Both the position numbers and the translations under genes were made by a program. From the NCBI RefSeq assembly GCF_019649055.1, contig NW_026570250.1, positions 434,001-498,000 of the forward strand: DNA of 64,000 nt, in the 5' to 3' direction. Under the pieces are notes generated by a model. It was not told the origin of the DNA and searched no databases. It was given only the letters and a program-made list of their open reading frames with translations. This DNA is from Paramacrobiotus metropolitanus. Its lineage: Eukaryota > Tardigrada > Eutardigrada > Parachela > Macrobiotidae. Below, piece after piece: positions 48,163-60,300 of the stretch (position 1 is the first letter of the stretch; each line of letters starts with the position of its first letter).

Positions 48163-48729
48163 TTAAGCGTGTACAGAGATATGCCAGTGCACCACATCAT
48201 GATTGCGCAATAAAATTCGTGACGGTGAAGATTTGACGCTGGCCCATAGACACATATGCTATAACTCAAATTTTCAAAAATTCATAACTTTGTTAATTTT
48301 CGCGTTAATGTTTTTTGAATATGCTTTAAAAATACAGAATAATATATACTAGTAGGCATAACAAATGTTTTTTCGATTTTATTTTAGGGTTGCGCACTAT
48401 GTGCCTACGTAATTAGCATGGCTGTCTATGGAGAAGTCATTTAATTTGATTTAAAGATTTCTCGTAGGCGGCTATGTTAACCACGTATGCTCTCAGTGCC
48501 AAACCTTAAGATGGAAACAGAAAAAAAATCGTTTTGCCTAATAGTAGATATTATTCTATATTTTTAAAGCATACTCACAAAACATTAACGCGAAAATTAA
48601 CAAAGTTATGAATTTTTGAAAATTTAAGTTATAGCATATGTGTCTATGGGCCAGCGTCAAATCTTCACCGTCACGAATTTTATTGCGCAATCATGATGTG
48701 GTGCACTGGCATATCTCTGTACACTTTAA
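48163..48729. mobile_element. 567-bp long-inverted-repeat element flanked by TTAA
   Basis: The left arm from 48163 (TTAAGCGTGTACAGAGATAT) is matched in reverse complement by the arm ending at 48729. Similarity extends about 190-200 bp inward, with a divergent core of about 150-180 bp. TTAA is present at both edges, and there is no coding frame. The form fits a TTAA-targeting, piggyBac-type MITE, but the terminal bases do not show the classic CCCT end, so the superfamily is uncertain. Confidence 0.75.
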
Positions 48730-49038
48730 GCATGCTGGAACATGTCTGTAGGATCGCACTCGTAGTTTTTCGGTCCAAATGGACCAAATCTGTTGTTATT
48801 CATTTTTTCTATAGTCGAAGACTTCGTCACTTCAAAGTTCAAAGAATTAAAAATTTTAAGTTTTATACTTATAGTTATAAGATTTACGGTTTACTGGTGA
48901 AATTTGTGTACGCTTTTTTGTTTATAGTCATCAAACATGCTCCGCTCCATCTGACTTCTTGGAAGAGCAACCCAAAATAGTTTTGCCGTCCAGTGTGCAC
49001 CTCTTAAAGTACGTGCCAGAACGTTTTGGTATCTTGGA

Positions 49039-52000
49039 ATGGCGCCTCCCAGCGGAACGACGGCGAACCGCCGTGGACGCCCAGCAAAAATTGCGACTTC
49101 AAGCATCAACCCGATTGATATTGCTGCTCAGACAACAGATGATACAGCGAGCAACAACGGACGTCCGAAGCGGACGCGAGCGATGAAAAATCAGCAGACT
49201 GCGGGAACCAGACAAGATGTTGTCGTTTCCCAGCCCGTTCCTGCTCCGACCAAGAAACGGGGTAGACCACCAGCGACCAAAACGATAGGGAACGGAGCCA
49301 GTCAGGACAGTAACGGCACGGGAAGCAGTGTGACTGTGGGTTCACATCCGGGAGCCAGCCAGAGCGATGATGACAGTGGCAGTAATGCACCGAAGAAACG
49401 GGTTCGCACTGCAAAATCAGCTAAAACGAACGGTATCGGTGCATCCCAGCCTGCTGCAATGGTTCACACTTCTGCTGCTCCATCGCAATCCACCGTAGCT
49501 TCTTCGAAGAATGTCAAACCTGATCCAGACGACGGTAAGTTCTACGTTTAATACATTAACCAAGCGCTAAGAACGCTGGAACAATCATTTTACTTCAGTA
49601 ACTTCACAGTGTGATGTTTACACGGCTTACATTTGTTACTTTTAAAGTTTTAATTTGTGCCCGACGAGCATTACTGGCTAAAGGAAATAATTACAGGAGC
49701 TTGCGATCTTTGCGATGCATTAATATGATTTTGTTTAAATGTTATCAACAAATCACATAAGTTTCTCTGTTAGGACGTAGGATCCTTTGTTTACCTCAAT
49801 TCGTGTGATAAGTTTATACGGAGTTACCAGTGTCTTTTTCAAGAATGATCATAATTTTGAACAGGAATACTGATTTGGTGGAAAGCTACAAGTGCTTACA
49901 AGCTTTCCGGAATATTTTTTGCTTTTGTGTTATTATTCCGGAAAGCTTGTATTTCTCTTTTTTGCAGTGTGTTCTGTTTCTAGACGATGATGATCAGAAG
50001 CCGACCAGTTCAAAGCCGATGAAGCAGATGACGATCAAAGGACGGGCTCCTGTCGATGAATTGTTCCAGAATCGGGACAGTGTTCATGTTTACTGCGAAG
50101 GCGACGATGTGTGGGATGTCGCTCTCAATCAGACATCCATCGACAATAACAACAATAAGTTCTACATGATCCAACTGTTAGAACATGATCATCGGAAGGA
50201 ATACTTTGTCTTCAACCACTGGGGCCGCGTTGGATTAGCCGGACAGTCCAGTTCGGCTAGTTATGCAGCTAATCTCGAAAGTGCCAAGCAGGATTTCAAG
50301 AAAAAGTGTGTTTTTGAAAGTATAACGTTGAGTCGTTATTCGTTAACTACGAATTTGGTTTTGCCCCATGCATTAGTCCACGTATTTCGAGTCCGTGATT
50401 TGCTAGTTACAGTACCACTTCGTTTGTATTATGGCCTTCTTCAATAATAATCGCTTTGTAGGTTCAAAGATAAAACTAAGAATGATTGGGAGGACCGTGC
50501 TGAATTTGTGAAGGTCCCGGGCAAATACGATCTGGTTTTACGGGACTACAATGCAAAGGATGAACCAGCCGGGCGGGATGCTCCTGATACAATTACCCGG
50601 AATATGGCCGACTACAAAGTTCCGGATTCAAAGCTAGATGAACGCGTGCAGGTTGTGGTCAAGACCATTTTCAACATTCGGATGATGGAGCAGACGGTCA
50701 AAGAAATGAAATACGATGCGAAAAAAGCCCCACTTGGTAAGTGTTCACCCTATGGAAACAATTTTATTGTTGTCAGATTCATTCACATATAATGTTAGTA
50801 TTATTATTGCTCGTATATGATCTTGGTGCCTAATTTTTACGCATTTCATTTTCATCTGCGGTTGACGTATTTCGTAGAATCTTTGCGACATGAATGTTAA
50901 AATTGGTTCATTGTTCTAGCGAGGACAGTTGACATGTCAATTATTTGCATGCTCTGTTAAAAATCAACAATGTTTTAGGTCGTCTAACGGAAGCCCAAGT
51001 TAAATCTGGATATTTGTGCCTGAAGAAGCTTGAGGAGTTGATTACGAAGGGACATAGTTTTTCCAGACAGATCAACGAGGCTTCGAGCGAGTATTATACC
51101 AAAATTCCACATGATTTCGGGTAAATACAAGCTGAATTATTTCTTCATTAACCATTTGGTATAACATCATCTTTAAGGTATTGTAATATCGGTCCATTAT
51201 CAAGTTTTGGTTTTTTTTTCTCATAGAATGCATCGACCACCACCTATCACAAGTTTGGATGCAGTGAAGCAAGAACTGGCGTTGTTGGAAACGTTAGGTG
51301 ATATTGAAATTGCTATGCGCGCTCTGGAGAAAGGGCGTGATAGTGTTGGTCCACCTGAAAACCCCATGGACATTCACTACCGCACATTGAAAACCGACAT
51401 TAAAGCTATGGATCGAGATGCCGAAATGTTTTCCACAATTCAAGAGTATTTACTGCGCACTCATGGACCGTCGCATTCCGAATATCAGCTGCAACTCTTA
51501 GATGTGTTCGAGCTACAGAAAGATTCTCAGTTCACGGATGTCGGCAATCGAATGCTGCTCTGGCACGGATCTCGACTGTCCAATTTCGTAGGAATTTTAT
51601 CACAAGGTCTGCGCATTGCGCCTCCTGAAGCGCCCGTTACTGGCTACATGTTCGGTAAGTATCATTCTGGCGCGACGTGATGAGATTTTATGACAGTTTG
51701 TTGAACCTGTTAGAAATTAAAGGCTTTAGACGTAATTGATTTACATTTTATGGAAAGGGGTGTTTTGTATAAGGAGTCTGTGATAAGTAATGAAGGGGAT
51801 CGGTGTGGGTTTCTGTTGTATTCTTTGTTATCATAGAAAGTCATTCTATGCAATTTTCATTGTACTCGCGTATTATAATTGTATTTTTATTGCATGTCTT
51901 ACTATTCCAGTCTAAAAGTATTGCTTACTGCTTTGTTGTTGCTGTATACTGTATTAATTTTATTTACTCTCGCATTTAGGAAAAGGCATTTATTTCGCCG

Positions 52001-52685
52001 ATGTTTCATCCAAAAGCGCTAATTACTGTTACGCCCAGCAAAGCGACTCTGTGGGATTTATGCTCCTCTGCGAAGTAGCGCTGGGGCAGTCGCGAGAGCT
52101 TCGTGATGCCGATTACAGTGCTGATCAACTACCAACAGGATTTTCCAGTACGAAGGGTGTTGGTTCCTACGTCCCGGATCAGTCAACATATCGCACGTGA
52201 GTTGTACCTACGTATTACATTCGTATTGTTAATTTGTGCTGATAAGAATACAGCGCTGCAGTATACATTTCGATGAGCTGTGGAACTTGTGAACCTTTCT
52301 GATTTGTGGATTGGTTTTTGTGTCAATTACCAAATAGTATGGACACATGCTCATCATAACTCGTTTATGACTGTACCGACCTCAAGCACAAACTGTTTCT
52401 CTTATAATTGGATTTTGCTTTGGTTAGCGTGGATAATATGGTGGTACCAGTTGGAAAATGTGTGGATCATGCTAGCGCCAAAGCTCGCTTTAGCTCGCTT
52501 GCTCTGCAGTATAATGAGTACATTGTCTACAATGTGAACCAGGTAAGCACTTTTTTTTAAAGTTGCCGAAAATTCATGGATGTTTAGAAAAGAATTTACG
52601 GATGTATGGAAAAAATTCTGAATTTTTTCAGGTTCGGATGCGGTATTTGGTTCAAGTAAAATTCAACTACAAAAGAAGGCGATAA
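49039..52685 (+). CDS. Parp2: Poly(ADP-ribose) polymerase 2 (PARP2)
   Basis: Eight exons: 49039-49534, 49984-50305, 50462-50736, 50979-51120, 51227-51654, 51980-52196, 52428-52542, 52632-52685. They total 2049 bases and 682 residues, with all phases consistent. Residues 1-165 are a disordered basic tail with AT-hook-like cores (RRGRP at 11-15, GRPKR at 41-45, KRGRPP at 73-78). The WGR domain follows (VHVYCEGDDVWDVALNQTS, FNHWGRVGLAGQ), then the helical regulatory domain (LTEAQVKSGYLCLKKLEELI, HDFGMHRPP). The catalytic domain has the H-Y-E triad: His ~525 (LLWHGSR), Tyr ~559 (GKGIYFADVSSKSANYC) and Glu ~657 (YNEYIVYNVNQVRMRYL). It senses DNA breaks in the nucleus and builds poly(ADP-ribose) from NAD+. 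No zinc fingers or BRCT domain are present, so it is PARP2-type, not PARP1. The N-tail is longer than in human PARP2. Confidence 0.96.
49897..49951. repeat. Perfect 17-bp inverted repeat in PARP2 intron 1
   Basis: tacaagctttccggaat at 49897-49913 is exactly complemented at 49935-49951, with a 21-base T-rich loop. It lies 33 bases before exon 2, so it could fold in the pre-mRNA near the acceptor site. Confidence 0.9.
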
Positions 52686-53525
52686 TGAGGAAACTAAAAA
52701 CTTTCTGGTTGGAGTGATCTTGCAATTTGGCATTGTTGCATTGAAAATTGTGGACAATAATATTGTGAAATGCAATGTAGCGACTGTGTTTTGCTTTCGG
52801 CGCCACTTATCCAAACTGAATTGTTCCTTTTTATTTCGTTGAGTGGTTTATTGTAAATTCGTGCTTATGTCAATGATTTTTAGAATAGTGATGGTCAAAT
52901 CCATTTCCGTTTGGGAATGTTTTGTTGTTGATTTCCTGTACAATACTTATTGTACCGTACTACTGATCGTACTTCCGTAGTAGAATGTGAGGCCATTGTG
53001 GGCCCAGCAGGATTGCAGGAATCCGATGCGTAAAAGTTTGAGCGGGAAAAGTGTTCGTACAAAGTGTACAATCGTCGTACTTCCACTACAAGTTTAAGCT
53101 GGTATTGTTAAATTTGGCGATATGGTACGCTCAGTACGCTGTGCCAAAAGTTTTAAAGTGAACCCGCCTTCACAACGTTCCTGCACGTGGATTGGTTTTC
53201 GTCAATAAACTTCTGCGCTATTGGATAGATTGTGGTACAGCCCGACCCCTTTAATAGACAAAAGCAGAGCAATGACCAAGCACGGATCGTGGTATGCGGT
53301 CGTCTAGGCCGCTGGATGAACTTCTTTACTTCTGTAATCCATCTGTTGCGTTTCTACTTTCTGGAACTGACTTTTTCATTGTTATTATTTATCGGTTAGC
53401 AAAATTTCACAGCAGTTAGGGCTCTTTTGGGTGTTCTGCATCTTCCTCGGTGAGATTCATTAGATTTCTGTCTGAAATACTGTTTCTCCTTCGGTTTGTA
53501 TTTGTCAAAAATCAAGAACCCAAAA
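52686..53525. other. Spacer between PARP2 and the basic/acidic repeat gene
   Basis: About 840 bases with no supported gene. It should hold the PARP2 3' UTR (an AATAAA is present near 53203) and the promoter/5' UTR of the next gene. Confidence 0.5.
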
Positions 53526-55051
53526 ATGGCTCCTGGTTCGACTGCGACTGGTAAACGAGGACGTCAACCGAAACAGCAGAACACAGAGAGTAATCCGCCT
53601 ACCCAGGACGCACCAGAAGCTGATGGCGCTCCAGATAGCAGTGAGAGCACAAAACGCACTAAAGCTCAAGCAGGTAAATGGCGGTGATAACCGCGAGAAC
53701 CGCAAAATTCGAAGGACCCTCTTGGCACCATCGAAGCACGACGGATTTAATTTATGACCTAGTTGTATCTTTTTCAATAGCAGCTCAATTTCGAAACGCG
53801 TATTTAGTCTTTTGATACTGTACTATGTAACTGCTAACTAGCAGCACGTTAAATAGCTAAAGTTACGAAACTGATAAGGGTGCTTGCAGCAGCGGCTCCC
53901 GCCTCAAGTCAAGATAATGTCAACAACGGTTCATCTGAAGCACCACCTGCGAGAAAACGTGGTGGAAAAGCCAAGGCCACAACGGCTGAACACGGTGAAG
54001 ATAGCGGCAAAACAACCGAGGACTCTGCCAACAACAAAGGCGATAACACGGCTGCCGAAGCAGCTCCGGCAAAGAAGCGCAACGCGAAGGGAACGGCTGC
54101 CGAAACCGGTGAGGCAGATGCGGATGACGCCACTACGGCGGCTTCATCAAGTCAGGGTAAACAAGCTCCTGCCAAAAAGCGCGGAGGCAAGGCCAAGGCC
54201 GTCGCGGAGGAAGATTCGAGTGAAGAGAAGCCAACTGACAATCAGGCTGCCTCTGAGGATAAACCGCCTCCGGCGAAGAAGCGCGGGGCTAAAGCGAAGG
54301 CAGCCGCGGAGGAAGATTCTGGCGAAGAGAAAGCTGCCAGTGCCGACGATCAGGCCGAGGAGGATGCTGCTGCCAAGAAACGCCCGCGAGCGAAGAAGAC
54401 GGCATCGCAGCCTGCTGAACCTGCCAAGGACACCGAACCAGCGGCAGAGAAGCCCACAAAACGAGGCGGACGAGCCAAGGCCAGCCAGGAGACCGTGGAG
54501 GAAGGAGCTGCTGCTACAAAGAAACGTGGTAGGGTCATCACATAAATTTCATTAAATAACTTCCATCCATATTAAAACGATTATTCTCATATCGCATCAG
54601 AACTTTATTTTGAGTTTAAGTTTCTCTTTTGATTTATCATTTGTGATAAGAATTTATTTTCGGTGTAGTTTCGCTTGGTTTATTCAGAGTTATTGATTTT
54701 TGGCAGTGGTACAATTTACAGAATAAACTGAAAAGCAGCGTTCGTATATTTACGCTGTGGTTGTTTACAGCTTCGCCATCCAACAGCCGTGATGCCAAAG
54801 CGGAGTCTACGGAGGGGAAGGCCAAGAAAGCCAAAGGAAAGGGAAACGCGAAGGAGGATAAACAAGAGAACTCTGCATCAGATCAAGATATCTCGGAGGA
54901 CGGTAAGGCTGACGCGGCTGAAACGGAAAAGCCTAAGAAACGCGCTGGAAAAGCTAAAGCGGTGGTCAGTGAGGAAAACGCTGCCGATGAGGAAAATGTG
55001 CCGGTTCAGAAGCGTCGCGGACCGCCGAGAGCTGCGAAAGACACAAAATGA
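53526..55051 (+). CDS. Disordered Lys/Ala/Glu-repeat, AT-hook-like chromatin-type protein
   Basis: Exons 53526-53673, 53890-54528 and 54771-55051; every intron is phase 1; 1068 bases, 355 residues. The start MAPGSTATGKRGRQPK resembles the start of PARP2 just upstream. The body is about ten imperfect repeats alternating a basic block (APAKKRGGKAKA, PPAKKRGAKAKA, EKPKKRAGKAKA) with an acidic block (EEDSSEEK, EEDSGEEK, SEENAADEE). There are no hydrophobic core residues, no signal peptide and almost no aromatic residues. This composition is typical of nuclear, nucleosome- or DNA-binding disordered proteins such as HMGN/HMGA types. No enzymatic motif or named domain is visible, so the function is inferred from composition only. 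Exon 2 is symmetric (1-1) and could be duplicated or skipped without frame loss. The donor at 54529 is GTAGGG, weaker than its neighbours. Confidence 0.75.
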
Positions 55052-56202
55052 AGGAAATTATGACGGTTACAACGTCTTTTTTGGCCGTTAATTTGTAGGT
55101 TTGAATTGGCGCATTCTATCGTTTATAAGGATCAAGTAGTGTTATTTTTTTCAAAAACTGCCGTTAAAAATCGGTTTTGTGGTTATTATAGTTGTAGTTT
55201 TTTGTACTCCACTTAAGATGCGCTCTTACTTTTCATTGAATTTTTGCTGGTACGGCTACTTTTACTTTTTGATCTGTTGGTCGCTTTCGCTGGATAGAGA
55301 GAATTCATGAATATCGGTTAGTATTGGTATTTGGTATTTATTGACTGACGTAATGTAATAGTGTTTACGTAGGAAATAAATTCTCAGCCGTTAATTAATG
55401 TTGTTCAACATTCTCGGAGAGAAACCTGATGAATGGATAACTCGCTCGTTTACGACAAGTGTCAAGCGACTGACAGCGTCAGCTATATTTCAAGATTACC
55501 GTGTTTCCCACTTGCACGCTAGTTTAGCGGAGATACAACCATAATCAGACGCAGACGAGATGACTACATCGCCTATTAAAAATAGAAACCAATAAACATT
55601 AGCAGACGATCGACAATAACGTTCGAAATAAATGCCATGGAACTTTACAGTTTAAGTGAGCTCACGGTTGCCGCTAACCGCGGTACTTATGCATTTGCCA
55701 TTTAATATGTGTTGAAGTGTTCAATAATTCAGGTGCTGCGAAGTGCTAATGACCGTTATTCATACCACGTAATTCCATTGTAAATCATACCACTGCTGGC
55801 ACTGCATATTTGATCGCTGCTTATAATAGCTTCTAATTGTTGTTTTACGTCGCTTACGTATTACCTGCTAGCCCTTTCAGGAATACCGAATAGGTAATTT
55901 AGTCAAAAACTGCATACAGTAAATTCGATGCCATTTGCACAATAAGTAGCCATTTAATTGCTAAACATCGTGCAGCTGCAAAGGCTTTAAATATAGCGAT
56001 CGTGTGTACTGTGTACTTCTAGTATTGGATGAGTCTGTGCACATATAAAATATTGCAACGACGTACAGCAATAACACATAACTCTTCGCATTAAAACTCT
56101 AAACTGTCGTTGACTGTTGAATAAAAAGGATTTTTTCCATCTGACCTTCAAGAGGCAAAAGATTATTTCCGCTAGATAAAATAACGCGCTGTATGAACAT
56201 CG
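55052..56202. other. Convergent intergenic spacer
   Basis: Tail-to-tail between the repeat protein and the minus-strand GPCR. A+T-rich; AATAAA near 55374 could serve the plus-strand gene. Nothing else seen. Confidence 0.5.
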
Positions 56203-57339
56203 TTATGGCATCGCTTGCGACACAGAATCTTTTCCTTCTTCACTTTTGACAGTGGGTACCGGCTCGCGTGAGCAGCTGGTGAAAGGTCGAGAGAAGGCCA
56301 ATTTAAAGTGATATCGGAATCGCTCGATAGTAATAGCGTAAATAATAGGATCAATCGCGTGGAGGTGATACTGCGGCCACGTTGCTGCCAGGAATACGGT
56401 AGTGGAAACACTGCGGTGCTCAAAATTGAACAGAACCGGCTGTACGAAATTGCTGATAATTTCGTACCAAATCCATAAGGAAAAGTATGTTCCCACTAAT
56501 ATCAGCAAATTCCGAAACGTGCGTTGCTCGCGGCGAAATTCAGCGATCGCCGTTCGTTTATCCTTCGACGGCATATTACACACCGGCAATCCCTCGTCAT
56601 TTTTCGACTGTGCAACCACCCGGAAGCTGGCGCTGCGATATACTTTCTTCCGTCGATTGCGAATGTACAACCACAGCCGCACATTGCAATAGCATATTAA
56701 CGCCAACGGTACGAGAAATTCCAGAATCGCCTGTATAATACTCATGGTCATGTCGTATTCGAATTCCACCAGGCATTCGTTGTCGGGCACGTCGGAGTAG
56801 CCCTGTACGACATCCCAGAACATAATGGTTAATCCGTAGAACAGTATGGAAAATGTCCAGGTGGCACCGATCCGAAATGCCGCGGTACGCCAGGTACTAT
56901 TTCGATAGCTAACCGGCTTGCACACCATACAGTAGCGATCATAACTGATCAGCGATACGGATAAGCTGCTCTGTAGGGAATTAGTGAAATCCATAAACGT
57001 CCAGAATTTGCATAGTGCACGACTGCGAATGGGCCAGCCTTTATACAGGAAATTATACAGGGCGATCGGCATGACGAAAGCCGCCATCATCCAGTCGGAT
57101 GCGGCTAAACTGGCGATGTAATAATTTTGCGCTTGATGCAGTTTGGGATCGCGCAGTACACTGATAAGGACTATACTGTTGGCCAGTAATGACCATGTTA
57201 CACAGATAGCGGTATCCGCAATAAGGAAAATATTAAACCCCAACGGATACGCCCATTCTCCGGTATGATCCGATCCGTTTTCTATGGAGGTCGTAAAGGG
57301 TAGGGATTTATTGTTTGAACTTTGAACAAGCCAGTACAT
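56203..57339 (-). CDS. Class A GPCR, muscarinic/histamine H3-like aminergic type (378 residues)
   Basis: Single exon. The N-terminus has an N-glycosylation site (ENGS). TM1 contains LLANSIVLISVLRDPKL and TM2 YYIASLAASDWMMAAFV (Asp2.50). TM3 is KFWTFMDFTNSLQSSLSVSL followed by YDRY, with Asp in the amine-binding 3.32 position. ECL2 has DNEC after MFWDVVQGYSDVP, close to the FW--G---VP--C pattern of muscarinic receptors. ICL3 is short (about 60 residues). TM7 reads DPIIYAI (DPxxY). The family couples amine or acetylcholine binding to G proteins at the plasma membrane. Oddly, the TM6 CWxP motif is replaced by LWIWYE, losing Pro6.50. The paralogue at 62294-63577 on the other strand shares most TM residues. 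The ligand cannot be assigned. Confidence 0.9.
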   Translation of the reverse strand: MYWLVQSSNNKSLPFTTSIENGSDHTGEWAYPLGFNIFLIADTAICVTWSLLANSIVLISVLRDPKLHQAQNYYIASLAASDWMMAAFVMPIALYNFLYKGWPIRSRALCKFWTFMDFTNSLQSSLSVSLISYDRYCMVCKPVSYRNSTWRTAAFRIGATWTFSILFYGLTIMFWDVVQGYSDVPDNECLVEFEYDMTMSIIQAILEFLVPLALICYCNVRLWLYIRNRRKKVYRSASFRVVAQSKNDEGLPVCNMPSKDKRTAIAEFRREQRTFRNLLILVGTYFSLWIWYEIISNFVQPVLFNFEHRSVSTTVFLAATWPQYHLHAIDPIIYAITIERFRYHFKLAFSRPFTSCSREPVPTVKSEEGKDSVSQAMP

Positions 57340-60300
57340 TTTGCAATTGAATTATTCGTAAGCCAATATCCAAATAATAAAAACAACAAGATAAAAATAC
57401 ATGTAATTAGAATCAAACGTTTCCCAGATCCGCTGTCAGCGTGCACTGGCGCATGCCTCTTCCAGCACTGTTAATTGGCATGTGTTCGCCCAATAAGTGC
57501 CGGTGTAAGCTTGCAAAATGCAAATTTCAGCTCCCATGTCATGTCGTAAAATGCGGGTTGTCAACTATCATGAGCACACTTCTGACAGCACTGGCAAACT
57601 GGCAATAACAGACGTTTTGCTCATTTCAATCCACTCGTCGCTGTTTTCACTGCTGGAATGCCGATATATCCACATATGTTGTCATGTCGTGCAGAAAGGT
57701 TACCGCCATGCTGAACAAACATTGAGAAGCCGAGTCGGCTTCTCAACTGCTGCATAGCACCATAATACTTAACATTCTGGAATCTCCATTTAACCGGAAA
57801 TGTATCTCAATGTGGAGAACAATTATAAATATTTGCTTACACATCCATACAACTGGCTGCATATGTTGTGCCGGTACAAACCACACCACACAACGGATGT
57901 AAACGCAGTGATGCACGCAACGTAGCTTTAAGTGCGTGCACATAATAATCTGCTATACAGGGAGACTGCAGATCCGGGAGTTCTCGGCAGGCATTTGCGG
58001 CTAACGATGCTGACGTGTCGAAATGATTTCCACCGCTGTGGCTGTAGTGGGTGTCGCATCTGGCCCGGGATGTAGTTTTTTGCCGCCTAATCATCCGCGA
58101 TCGATAGCTTGATTGCTTTTAACTGCTCATTAGGGGAATATAATATATACCGAAACAGCTGCCACGGTGCTGTGCGGTTTCCGGTGCTGAGAGTCCTTAA
58201 CTTTTTCACTTGCAGCATGCAGTCCTTGTTATACTGCCTGCATGGTAGCGTTTCTTTTCTTTCGGTATACAGTGCAATGCAGAGTCTTTGGTGCAGTACA
58301 GTATTTCAGGGAAGAGATTTCATGTAAGTCTCAGCTACAGTTTTAATTGTTTTGCCTAGATGTTTGTTTTCTTCATCGATTTTGCATTATGTCTTCTTTA
58401 ACTGCGGACGATCTGCTTTATCGACTTACAAATGAAACATCGACTTTACCACTGAATTGCATTATCGTATGCATTGGAAATTTGGTAGCAATAAATGGGG
58501 GCAGTTGTATTAATTGACCTCTTAACTTTTCATTATGCAGTAATTTTATTCGTCTGGAAACTGGAAGGTTTTGTACATGTACAATTAAGAGTCAAGTTGA
58601 CGAAATCTACTGCCTCGTACTCAGTTGCACAGATTCTTAAGAAATCTGCATAACTAGCAAATTACAGTAATGTTAAAAACACAGGTTCCGAAGCACAAGG
58701 TTCGAAACATAAGATGTTTACTATTTCTCTTTGGTGAGGTATTGGGAATGTCTTGCATATGTATATACAACAATTAGCTATAATTTTTAAGCCAAAGGTT
58801 ATGATATCGTTTTACCGTATTAATGTCAACACTGACTTATGTTAAAGGTAAATAATAATATGTATGTTTGAATGTTCAGTTTTTAGTTATAAGGTACAGA
58901 CCCAGCGTGTGCATTTTTTGTATTTCCCTAACATAAGGGATGATATACATTATATCGTTTACATCATATACAAAATCTAGTAACAGCTTTTGCGATATCC
59001 CGTTCTCATGTTAACTTAAACTAAATTCATGTACAGTGACTGCATTGAAGTATATTTGGCTCGAGTCCCTGTGGGAATTGAATAACAAATGTTCTTTCTG
59101 CAAGAAAACTATGTTTGCTCACTAACTATGGGTACAAATATTATCTTTTCGAATTGCAGATGGACTAGTTCCATGCATTACTGATAAAAGCTCCCATAGT
59201 TTAAGCGCGCGCCGAGTTGCAGTAATTCTTAGTGCTTCGTTATGCACACAGTACACAAAAAACCTCAAAGATTTCAGCCGGAAGATTTAGCGTAAGTAAT
59301 TTTTTGTTGGGTGCACTCTCATTACATTCGGCTTACTCGATTACTTGTACATATGTTCGCCTTTAAAGTTCGTTACTATTTCGCAAACTTAGAAGCTTTT
59401 GAAAAAATATGATTTTGCAGCGTAATAAATAAATGTAGGATTGCTTAATTTTTAATACCAATAGCTTTATTAAGATAAGTTTTAATTCTGGAACAGAATA
59501 GCGCAATGAACGCTGATGTAACCACAATCAGAGCAGTTTGCGCTGCGGTCGCTAACCCTAAGAAGCTTGGTAAAAGCTGTCGATTTATATAAACATTTAC
59601 TACATAACTACAGAAAGTTGGAAATGAGATGTACGGTTTTCGAAAGTATGTCAAACTACTTATACGCATGTTATGTTGCATGCAGTTTTCCTCACAAACT
59701 ATTTTGGGAGCGAGCTTTTAAGAAAACGTTTTCGGTAAACACCTCGCTACAAATTTTGTAACATGCCGTAAATGTTGTCGCATACAGACTACACTCACTA
59801 CGGAGTACATAGAATTACTGTACATCGTACATTCTGTTGGTCAGCCGCCAGTACGTATATTTATATACAAATCTTGCGTTTAATTGTGAAATGCATATTG
59901 TACACCTACTGGTTTTGAGCGCGTCGGGTTCATAGATTCTTCTGTTTTTCATGCTACAGACATGTTTACTACATGTCCAGATAAAAACGAATAAAAAACT
60001 GCCGGGATTTATGTCTTTGAATCAGTATTACAATTTTTCCGTAGATCCCACTTTTGTTATGCATATAAAATTTGATAATCTAAATTTGCAGCTCAAATTA
60101 TTGCTGCTTTGGCTGTGTACCAACAAGTCTGGCACTCTCTATCATTAGTCATTGACTAGCCTTGGGATTCCAATTGTTAGTCGGTGCTGACTAAAACCTC
60201 AGATTATTTGTTACTGGTAAAAAGTGGATTAGAGCCTCGAAGGTGGAATTCTTTATTAGCCTTTGTTGCAATTGCTGATCTGTACAGGATGTAGCTTTGT

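Noticed and set aside
53884-54555. Arg/Pro-rich 223-codon plus-strand frame and antisense Ser/Ala/Val-rich frames
   Set aside because: Frame shadows of the KKRGxKAKA repeat protein, whose own frame alone fits splicing on both sides.
53526-55051. Identity with the tardigrade damage-suppressor protein Dsup
   Set aside because: Basic, Ala/Lys-rich composition is similar in kind, but I see no RRSARLA-type nucleosome motif and low complexity makes composition alone worthless as homology evidence.
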